42,078 nt of DNA, taken from NCBI GenBank assembly GCA_028286525.1, contig JAQBRL010000022.1:1-42078 (forward strand), read 5' to 3'. The position numbers and the translations under genes are program-made. The notes beneath the pieces are model-generated. The model saw nothing but the letters and a program-made list of their open reading frames with translations, made no database searches and was not told the DNA's origin. This document shows, in pieces, positions 35,598-42,078 of this stretch (position 1 is the stretch's first letter; each line of letters opens with the position of its first letter). Source of the DNA: Parcubacteria group bacterium. GTDB lineage: Bacteria; Patescibacteriota; Minisyncoccia; Phycocordibacterales; Phycocordibacteraceae.

Positions 35598-35801
35598 TTA
35601 GAACTCGCCAGGAGAGCCGTATCCGCCATTTCCCGTGCGCGGATACGCTTCCTGGAACCGCTCCTCATCGTGCGGCGGATACCGCGGATCAGGGAGTTCA
35701 GCTTCAAGAGCGATATACAAGCGCGCCGTATCCTGCGTTCGTTCCTCGGGCCGGATGAACGATTCAGGCGGTCGTGACTGTTCGTAGTTCCATCTGGACA
35801 T
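35598..35801 (-). CDS. Hypothetical protein (67 aa)
   Basis: MSRWNYEQSRPPESFIRPEERTQDTARLYIALEAELPDPRYPPHDEERFQEAYPRTGNGGYGSPGEF between thrS and dnaE, same strand. Confidence 0.5.
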   Translation of the reverse strand: MSRWNYEQSRPPESFIRPEERTQDTARLYIALEAELPDPRYPPHDEERFQEAYPRTGNGGYGSPGEF

Positions 35802-35832
35802 CGAGCATCCTTTCGAACCTGTGATTCTTATA

Positions 35833-38800
35833 TCACAGCGCTTTGAGATTCTCGATGGCGAGCGAAAGCTCGCCATTGCGGTTACTGATGGTCGCTTTGA
35901 TAAGGACGCATTCGCCCACCTGCACGAAGGGACTCCGTTCCTTATAGACCTTGGGAAAGATGACGCCTTCGATGGAGGAGGATTTATCCTCGAACTTCAC
36001 GAAGGCCATCTTCTCGCCGGATTTCGTGAGCACGGTACGCACCTCTTGAATGAGTACGGGAATGATAATGGGCAGGCCCGGCTGCGGCTCTGCACGGATG
36101 TGGCCAATGGTGGTAGCCGCTTTGCTCATGGCGTCCGGATGGCTATCGAGGGGATGCCCCGAGACGTAGATACCCAGAAGCTCTTTTTCCCATGCGAGCT
36201 TGTCGGCGAGCGTGGTGGTGCGATCGGAGGCAGGAAGCACGAGCGCAGGCGCCGCGAAGAGTCCGGCGCCGAAGAGGGAATCCTGCGGCGCCTCCGTCGT
36301 CGCGTCCTTATGGAAGGTGAGCAGCGTCTCGATATGGGAAAGCAGGAGCGAGCGCCCGCCGCGCTCGTCCACGAAACGATCGAGCGCGCCTGACTTGATG
36401 AGGCACTCGAGGGATTTGCGATTCAGGCTCTTCGTTTGTATGCGCGAGAGGAAATCAGAAAGGTCTGTATACGGCCCGTTCTTGTTGCGTTCGGTGATGA
36501 TGGCTTCGGAAATGCCCTCGCCGAAGTTCTTGATGGTCGTGAGCCCGAAGCGGATGGTGTCTTTGTTCTCTCCCGCGACCGTGAAGTCGCTCCCGCTCTC
36601 GTTCACGTCCGGAGGAAGCACCAGGATCTTGAGGCGTTCGCATTCGGCCACGAACGTGGCGATGGATTCGGTGTCGCCCGCGTCAGCGGTGAGTACCGCC
36701 GCCATGTACTCCACGGGATAGTTCGCTTTCATGTATGCCGTCTGGTAGGCGACCTTGCCGTAGCAGGCGGCATGCGCCTTGCCGAAGCCGTACGCCGCGA
36801 ACGGCTCGATGAGTTTCCAGAGCGTCTCGCCCTTTTCCTTGGAGAGCTTTCCGTATTCCAAGAATCCCTTCAGGAGCTTTTCCTTCTGGGCTTCCATTTC
36901 CGCAGGGATCTTCTTGCCCATGGCTTTGCGCAGCGTATCGGCTTCCAGCCACGTGTACCCGCCGAGCGTGATGGCGGTCAAAAGCACGTCGTCCTGGTAC
37001 ACGAGAAGGCCGTACGAGGCTCCAAGATACTCTTCCATGCGCGGGTCCATGTAGCGCAAGAGCTTCGGATTCTTCTTGCGCTCGATGTATTGCGGGATGG
37101 ATTCCATGGGACCCGGACGATAGAGCGCCACCATGGCATTGATGTCGTGGATGCTCGTGGGCTGGAGTTCCTTCAAGTAGCGCGTCATGCCCGAGCCGTT
37201 CAATTGGAACGTGCCTTCGGTCTCGCCGCGCGCGAGCATAGCGAAGGTCTTCGCATCGTCGATAGGGATATTCTCGATATCGATGAACATGCCGCGGGTC
37301 TCCTGCACGCGCTCGATGGCGTCCGACAGGATGGCGAGATTCTTGATGCCGAGGAAGTCGAACTTCAGGAGTCCCGCGTCTTCCACCGCATGCATGTCGT
37401 ACTGGGTGATGAGCTTGCCCGTCTTGGTATCCACCTGCAGCGGCGTGAAGTCCGTGAGCGGGGTGGGCGAAATGACCACGCCCGCGGCGTGCACGCCCGT
37501 ATGGCGCACGCAGCCTTCTATCTGGCGGGCCAGGTCGATGATCTGGCGCGCATCGTCGTCCTCGTTGTAGAGGGCTTTCAGCTCCGGCTCGAGCTCGAGC
37601 GCGCGTTCGATGGTCATAGGGAAGCCCTGGCTTCCGAGCGGGATGAGCTTCGCTATCTGATCGCCCATGCGGTATGCATGGCCCAGCGCGCGCGCTACGT
37701 CGCGTACCGCTGCGCGCGCCATCAGGGTGCCGAAGGTACCTATCTGCGCGACTTTATCGTCGCCGTATTTCCGCTTCGCGTACGCGATCATCTCGTCGCG
37801 CCTGTTATCAGCGAAGTCCATGTCGATATCCGGGGCGGAAGGCCGTTCAGGATTCAGGAAGCGCTCGAAGGGAAGCTTATAGAACAACGGGTCGACATTC
37901 GTGATACCGGAAAGATAGGTGACGAGCGAACCGGCGACCGAACCGCGAATGGTCGTCAGGATGCCGTTCGCATGCGCATAGTCGAGAAGGTCGGCAACGA
38001 CCAAGAAGTAGGGCGCGAAGCCTTTCGCGTTGATGATCTCGAGTTCGTACTCGATCCGCTTCTCCACTTCAGGCGTACGCTCCATGGCGCGCATGGAAAG
38101 GCCGTTATAGGTCTTCTCGCGGAGCGTCTGCTCGTACGTCTTGCCCGGTTCAGGCGCCAGCGCGGGGAAGTTCCAGCCGCCAAGCGTAAGGGTCACGTTG
38201 CACCGCTCGGCTATCTCGCCCGAACGGTCCACCGCGTCAGGAATGTCCTTGAACCATTCGCGCATCTGCTCCTCCTTCACGAAGGAGAAATCCTCCTCCT
38301 CGTTGTGGCCTTCGGACCCGTGCGCGATGCGGCGCATCACTTCGGTGGCCTCGCGATCGGAAGGCTTCAGGTAGTACACGTCATGCTGGGCAAGCAGCGG
38401 CACGCCGGAGGATTTCGAAAGATCCCTAATGTCGGCCATACGCTCCATATGCTTGTTCACCTTCGGGTGGTGCGTGATCTCGAGGAAGACATTCTCTTTC
38501 CCGAAGATGCTCACGTATTCCGCGAGCGCTGCCGCGGCGCCTTTCTTGTCTCCCGCCTTGAGGTACTGCGCGACCTCGCCCGCGAAGGACGGAATGATCG
38601 CGATGAGGCCTGCATGATGCTGGCGCAGCAACTCCTTATCCATACGCGGCCGGTCGAACAGGCCTTCGGTGAAGGCTTTCGTCACGAGCACCATCAGGTT
38701 CTGGTACCCCTCGTTATTCTCCGCGAGCAGCACGAGGCGCGAGCGCTTGTTCTCGTCACCTGGATTCTTGTCATAGCGCGAGCGCTGCGCCACGTAGGCA

Positions 38801-39003
38801 TCCACGCCGAGGACCGGTTTGATGCCGGCTTTCTCCGCTGCCTTATAGAACTCCACGGCAGCGTGCATGTTGCCTGCGTCGGTGATGCCGAGCGCGGGCA
38901 TGTCGGCCGCCTTGGCGGCCTTTACGAGCGCGGGAACCTTGGGGAGCGCCTGGAGGAAGGAGTAGTGGCTGTGCGTATGGAGGTGTACGAATTTGCTCGC
39001 CAT
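35833..39003 (-). CDS. dnaE: DNA polymerase III subunit alpha
   Basis: FVHLHTHSHYSFLQALPKVPALVKAAK (PHP), PDIDMDFADNRRDEMIAYAKRKYG, VAYQTAYMKANYPVEYMAAVLT. Confidence 0.96.
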   Translation of the reverse strand: MASKFVHLHTHSHYSFLQALPKVPALVKAAKAADMPALGITDAGNMHAAVEFYKAAEKAGIKPVLGVDAYVAQRSRYDKNPGDENKRSRLVLLAENNEGYQNLMVLVTKAFTEGLFDRPRMDKELLRQHHAGLIAIIPSFAGEVAQYLKAGDKKGAAAALAEYVSIFGKENVFLEITHHPKVNKHMERMADIRDLSKSSGVPLLAQHDVYYLKPSDREATEVMRRIAHGSEGHNEEEDFSFVKEEQMREWFKDIPDAVDRSGEIAERCNVTLTLGGWNFPALAPEPGKTYEQTLREKTYNGLSMRAMERTPEVEKRIEYELEIINAKGFAPYFLVVADLLDYAHANGILTTIRGSVAGSLVTYLSGITNVDPLFYKLPFERFLNPERPSAPDIDMDFADNRRDEMIAYAKRKYGDDKVAQIGTFGTLMARAAVRDVARALGHAYRMGDQIAKLIPLGSQGFPMTIERALELEPELKALYNEDDDARQIIDLARQIEGCVRHTGVHAAGVVISPTPLTDFTPLQVDTKTGKLITQYDMHAVEDAGLLKFDFLGIKNLAILSDAIERVQETRGMFIDIENIPIDDAKTFAMLARGETEGTFQLNGSGMTRYLKELQPTSIHDINAMVALYRPGPMESIPQYIERKKNPKLLRYMDPRMEEYLGASYGLLVYQDDVLLTAITLGGYTWLEADTLRKAMGKKIPAEMEAQKEKLLKGFLEYGKLSKEKGETLWKLIEPFAAYGFGKAHAACYGKVAYQTAYMKANYPVEYMAAVLTADAGDTESIATFVAECERLKILVLPPDVNESGSDFTVAGENKDTIRFGLTTIKNFGEGISEAIITERNKNGPYTDLSDFLSRIQTKSLNRKSLECLIKSGALDRFVDERGGRSLLLSHIETLLTFHKDATTEAPQDSLFGAGLFAAPALVLPASDRTTTLADKLAWEKELLGIYVSGHPLDSHPDAMSKAATTIGHIRAEPQPGLPIIIPVLIQEVRTVLTKSGEKMAFVKFEDKSSSIEGVIFPKVYKERSPFVQVGECVLIKATISNRNGELSLAIENLKAL

Positions 39004-39059
39004 TGCCTACAGGATACCAAAATTGGAACCGATTGCTCTGTGCCTGCTATCCTGGGCGT

Positions 39060-39650
39060 ATGTACATCGTCGGAGTGGATGAAGCGGGTCGCGGACCTCT
39101 TGCCGGACCGGTTGCGGTAGGGACCGTACGCGTGCTCGAAGGCTTCGATATCGTCGCTGCTTTTCCGGGACTCAACGACTCCAAGAAGCTTACGGAGAAG
39201 AAACGCGAAGCGATATTCCTCCAGCTGCAGGAAGAAATAAAAAAAGGGAACGTGAGCGCGGTCGTATATCTGGCGAGCGCAGCGAAGATCGATGCCGAAG
39301 GCATCGTGCCGTCCGTCCGCGGCGCGCTCTATAAAGGAGTGCGGAAGCTTCTGCCGAATCCCGAAGAAGGAAAAGTATTTCTGGACGGTTCCCTGAAAGC
39401 GCCTCCGGAATACGAGCAGGAGACCATCATAGGCGGCGACGGAACGGTCCCGGCCATCATGCTCGCGTCAGTCGCCGCGAAAGTGACCCGCGATCGATTG
39501 ATGAAAAAGCTCGCGCTCGAGCATCCGCTCTACGAATTCGATATACATAAAGGGTATGGAACGAAAAAGCATTACGAGCTCCTGCGCACGCATGGCCCCT
39601 GCGCGCTGCATCGGTTGACCTTCCTGCACTTAAAAATCGAGAGTGTATAA
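39060..39650 (+). CDS. rnhB: Ribonuclease HII
   Basis: MYIVGVDEAGRGPLAGPVAVGTV...LNDSKKLTEKKRE...HKGYGTKKHYELL. Confidence 0.95.
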   Translation: MYIVGVDEAGRGPLAGPVAVGTVRVLEGFDIVAAFPGLNDSKKLTEKKREAIFLQLQEEIKKGNVSAVVYLASAAKIDAEGIVPSVRGALYKGVRKLLPNPEEGKVFLDGSLKAPPEYEQETIIGGDGTVPAIMLASVAAKVTRDRLMKKLALEHPLYEFDIHKGYGTKKHYELLRTHGPCALHRLTFLHLKIESV

Positions 39651-39657
39651 AACTGTG

Positions 39658-39684
39658 AGGGCCACGCGAAGCTCGCGTGGCCCT
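39658..39684. terminator. GC hairpin after rnhB
   Basis: AGGGCCACGCGA-AGC-TCGCGTGGCCCT. Confidence 0.65.
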
Positions 39685-39788
39685 GTTCGGTTGCCCAAGC
39701 AGTCCGGTGACTGCTCAAAGGCGTTTGTGTACCGCTGCTTACCCAGGTACTAGGTTATAAAGTCGAGATTCTGCTAGTTCCGAAGGAA

Positions 39789-39947
39789 CTAGCCATACTC
39801 GGTGGTGAGAGGCTTGGAGGCCGAAAATTCGAGAAGAACATCCCCTTTGTTGTCGTTGACGGAACGCTGATTCGCTTTGGCTTCTTGCATCGTCGCCCTT
39901 TCGGAGCTTCGATAGTTGGGAGGCTTGCGCCCCATTAGGCCATACAT
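39789..39947 (-). CDS. Possible small ORF (52 aa)
   Basis: MYGLMGRKPPNYRSSERATMQEAKANQRSVNDNKGDVLLEFSASKPLTTEYG; not in the ORF track; no family recognised. Confidence 0.25.
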   Translation of the reverse strand: MYGLMGRKPPNYRSSERATMQEAKANQRSVNDNKGDVLLEFSASKPLTTEYG

Positions 39948-40059
39948 GGCCCAGCGAACTGCTGCCGTTTTCAGGACTCGTACTGGCGGTAGCTATTCAC
40001 ACATTCCCATATTGTGGCGCTTTTACAAGGCCAGAAGGTGCTCAATTCAAGGCAGTAAA

Positions 40060-40178
40060 GGTTGTCGAAAAAGCTCCAGAGACGAGGCACGGAGAGTGAG
40101 GAGCGGAGGCGTATGCGGCTATACGACGAAGCGACGAATGAGGCTCCGTAACGAAGTATATGGACTTTTTCGGCAAGC
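40060..40178 (+). repeat. Family-1 structured intergenic element, copy B
   Basis: GGTTGTCGAAAAAGCTCCAGAGACGAGGCACGGAG...GGAGCGGAGGCGTATGCGGCTATACGACGAAGCGACGAATGAGGCTCCGTAACGAAGTATATGGACTTTTTCGGCAAGC. Confidence 0.8.
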
Positions 40179-40198
40179 TCGTGTAACTTACCTTCACT

Positions 40199-40570
40199 AT
40201 GTCAGTTCGAATGCGCCACACGAGTTCGCACACCAAGAACCGCCGGAGCCACCATGCTCTGACGGGTACCAACGTCGTCGTCGACAAGGAGTCCGGCGCG
40301 CTCCGTCTTCCGCACCGCCTGGACGAATCCACCGGCATGTACCGCGGCAAGCAGATAGTCGCCAAGCGCGAAGTGAAGAAAGCGGAGCAGAAGGAGAAGG
40401 CGAAAGCCAAGGCGAAGGAGCACGACCACGAGGTGGCGACCACCAATACGAGTCCGGCTGCCGAGAAGCACATCAAGACGGAAGAGCGCGAGAAGAAAAC
40501 GCAGGGAGTGCTCGGACGCATGATCACGGGCCGCGCCAAATCCCGTTCCGGCTTTGGAGGAGGAGTGTAG
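40199..40570 (+). CDS. rpmF: 50S ribosomal protein L32 with long charged C-terminal tail
   Basis: [53 protein letters not shown], then K/E/A-rich extension. Confidence 0.85.
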   Translation: MSVRMRHTSSHTKNRRSHHALTGTNVVVDKESGALRLPHRLDESTGMYRGKQIVAKREVKKAEQKEKAKAKAKEHDHEVATTNTSPAAEKHIKTEEREKKTQGVLGRMITGRAKSRSGFGGGV

Positions 40571-40575
40571 AACTT

Positions 40576-40602
40576 GAAAAAACCGCGAAAGCGGTTTTTT
40601 CA
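40576..40602 (+). terminator. Intrinsic terminator
   Basis: AAAAAACCGC-GAAA-GCGGTTTTTT. Confidence 0.88.
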
Positions 40603-40706
40603 TTTCGACTCCACGAGCACTCACATCGGATATTCACATTGCACGCACTATAGTTACCGTGTGTTTTTCTGGGAGTGAGGTATTCTATCCATACAGCTCT
40701 TTCATT

Positions 40707-41612
40707 ATGGCCAATAGGCATTTAGCCCGTTCCGTTGTTCTCCAAACGCTCTTCGAGTGGGATACCACCAGTAGTGACGACAAAGCCGCAGTAGAAATGC
40801 TGGCGCGCAACGTCGAAGAGTTCGGAGGGGATGATACCGATAAGCCATTCATGGAAGCACTCCTTCAGGGCGTTCTCGCGAAGAAGCCCGACCTCGATCT
40901 CGTCATCGAGAAAGCGGCGCCTGACTGGCCGCTTGACCGCATCGCGCCTATCGACCGCAACATCCTGCGCATCGGCCTGTACGAGCTGCTGTTTTCCGAC
41001 CGCGCTCAAGTGCCAGCCAAGGTCGCCATCAACGAAGCAATCGAGCTCGCCAAGGTATTCGGGGGCGATTCGAGCGGACGTTTCGTCAACGGCGTGCTGG
41101 GTGCCGTCTACAAGGAGCTCGGCGAGCCCGGCAAGGACGAGGTAGGGAAGAAGGAGCGCGTGAAGCGCGAAGACCTGCCGCTCGAGAAGCTCGGCGGCGC
41201 CATCGTCTACGCGGAGCACGACGGCCAGATATACCTCGCGCTCGTGCACGACATCTTCGGCCGGTGGACCCTTTCCAAGGGCCACATCGAAGGCGACCCA
41301 TCGCCGGCACAAGGCGTGAAGCGGGTGGTGGGCGAGGAGCTCGGTCTCATGAACGTGCATGTGGAAGACCAAGTCGGCGAGAACGAGTACATCGCGAGCC
41401 ATCCCGAGAAGGGAAAGATACGCAAGCATGTGTATTTCTTCTTGGTGTCCTCACCGTTCGAGCCGCTCGTGCTCAAGAAGAGCGGGGGACTCGATGATAC
41501 GAAATGGTTCCGCCTTCCGGACATTCTCGACCTTAATTTCTATGACGACATGCTGCCTATCGTGACGGCGGCGGTACAGAAACTTTTGGATCGTTCCTCG
41601 GCGAAGCGCTGA
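40707..41612 (+). CDS. nusB: NusB-domain protein fused to Nudix-like domain
   Basis: MANRHLARSVVLQTLFEWD...DRIAPIDRNILRIGLYELLF...VAINEAIELAKVFGGDSSGRFVNGVLGAV (NusB), then GGAIVYAEHDGQIYLALVHDIFGRWTLSKGHIEGDPSPAQGVKRVVGEELGL (Nudix-like). Confidence 0.88.
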   Translation: MANRHLARSVVLQTLFEWDTTSSDDKAAVEMLARNVEEFGGDDTDKPFMEALLQGVLAKKPDLDLVIEKAAPDWPLDRIAPIDRNILRIGLYELLFSDRAQVPAKVAINEAIELAKVFGGDSSGRFVNGVLGAVYKELGEPGKDEVGKKERVKREDLPLEKLGGAIVYAEHDGQIYLALVHDIFGRWTLSKGHIEGDPSPAQGVKRVVGEELGLMNVHVEDQVGENEYIASHPEKGKIRKHVYFFLVSSPFEPLVLKKSGGLDDTKWFRLPDILDLNFYDDMLPIVTAAVQKLLDRSSAKR

Positions 41613-41658
41613 CTACTTCATACAGCGTTCATGATGAATCGTGCATACATTGCATAGA

Positions 41659-41684
41659 GCACCTGTGAGATTCAGGTGCGTTTT
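41659..41684 (+). terminator. Terminator after nusB
   Basis: GCACCTG-TGAGATT-CAGGTGC-GTTTT. Confidence 0.75.
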
Positions 41685-41734
41685 CGCCACAGCAGAAGGC
41701 GGCTTATCTTATATAGCCCTCTTCTGCTGTGGCG
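41685..41734. repeat. Perfect 14-bp inverted repeat with 22-nt loop
   Basis: CGCCACAGCAGAAG...CTTCTGCTGTGGCG. Confidence 0.6.
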
Positions 41735-41799
41735 AACCCACGGCCTGCGTCTAATCCAACCCTGCATTCCGCAGGACGAGCAAACGCTTGGGGGAATCT

Positions 41800-42078
41800 A
41801 TGTCCGGCATCCTCACGACCGTCCCGAAGTCCCTACTAAGACTTGTCTCTGACCAAATCCAGCTTGATGGAGTGGAGAACTATGATCCCGACAGGTTCTA
41901 TAGGTCTCGTTCAGGCCTCTCTGTCGCCCAGGATTTCATGCCGGCCGTCCTGTGGAAAGCTCGTTCGAGCGAAACCAAAACCCTGGGCCCGATCTCGCTC
42001 AGCTCCTACGAGATCACCGAGTCCGTCAAGGACGATAATCTCATCACAAGCGCCTTCGGTGGAAACCACACCTTCGAC
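41800..42078 (+). CDS. Hypothetical protein, truncated by window end
   Basis: Open frame to the edge: MSGILTTVPKSLLRLVSDQIQLDGVENYDPDRFYRSRSGLSVAQDFMPAVLWKARSSETKTLGPISLSSYEITESVKDDNLITSAFGGNHTFD; GGGGGAA upstream. Confidence 0.5.
   Translation, partial: MSGILTTVPKSLLRLVSDQIQLDGVENYDPDRFYRSRSGLSVAQDFMPAVLWKARSSETKTLGPISLSSYEITESVKDDNLITSAFGGNHTFD

Noticed and set aside
36436-39120. 894-aa plus-strand ORF
   Set aside because: Lies antisense to the well-supported dnaE. Composition is typical of shadow frames in GC-rich coding DNA, with no recognisable motifs.
39800-39860. Minus-strand GGGGATGTTCT suggesting a tmRNA 5' end
   Set aside because: No tRNA-like domain, tag reading frame or T-arm found downstream.

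Overview
This window looks like a bacterial chromosome segment, probably from a reduced-genome CPR/Patescibacteria lineage. That is an inference from compact genes, truncated aminoacyl-tRNA synthetases, -10 boxes almost touching start codons, and many orphan secreted proteins. Housekeeping content: transketolase C-terminal part, PfkB-type kinase, class I FBP aldolase, bL25, bL31, RF1, S2, EF-Ts, tRNA-Thr(UGU), GT2, PheS/PheT, FolB, GyrB, ThrRS, DnaE, RNase HII, bL32 and a NusB-Nudix fusion. Accessory content: a tandemly duplicated two-gene envelope module (6.5-11.7 kb), a cluster of three histidine phosphatases with three P-loop kinases (18.7-22.7 kb), a Tyr/Cys-repeat surface protein, and a sortase followed by a six-repeat Ig-like protein carrying an internal LPYTG. 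The most striking non-coding signal is a family of four ~120-bp intergenic elements (2818-2940, 11724-11843, 15883-16004, 40060-40178). They share core boxes (AAGGCRCGG, GGAGGCGTAY-loop-RTACGACG, AACGMAG) but have different, mutually complementary terminal arms, so structure is conserved while arm sequence is not. A second, weaker family of nested hairpins carrying CTCGGCTC occurs at 5380-5481, 13787-13876 and 26631-26791. The middle copy interrupts a duplicated tRNA-Thr fragment with an apparent 3-bp TAC duplication. No searches were run; novelty statements are hypotheses.
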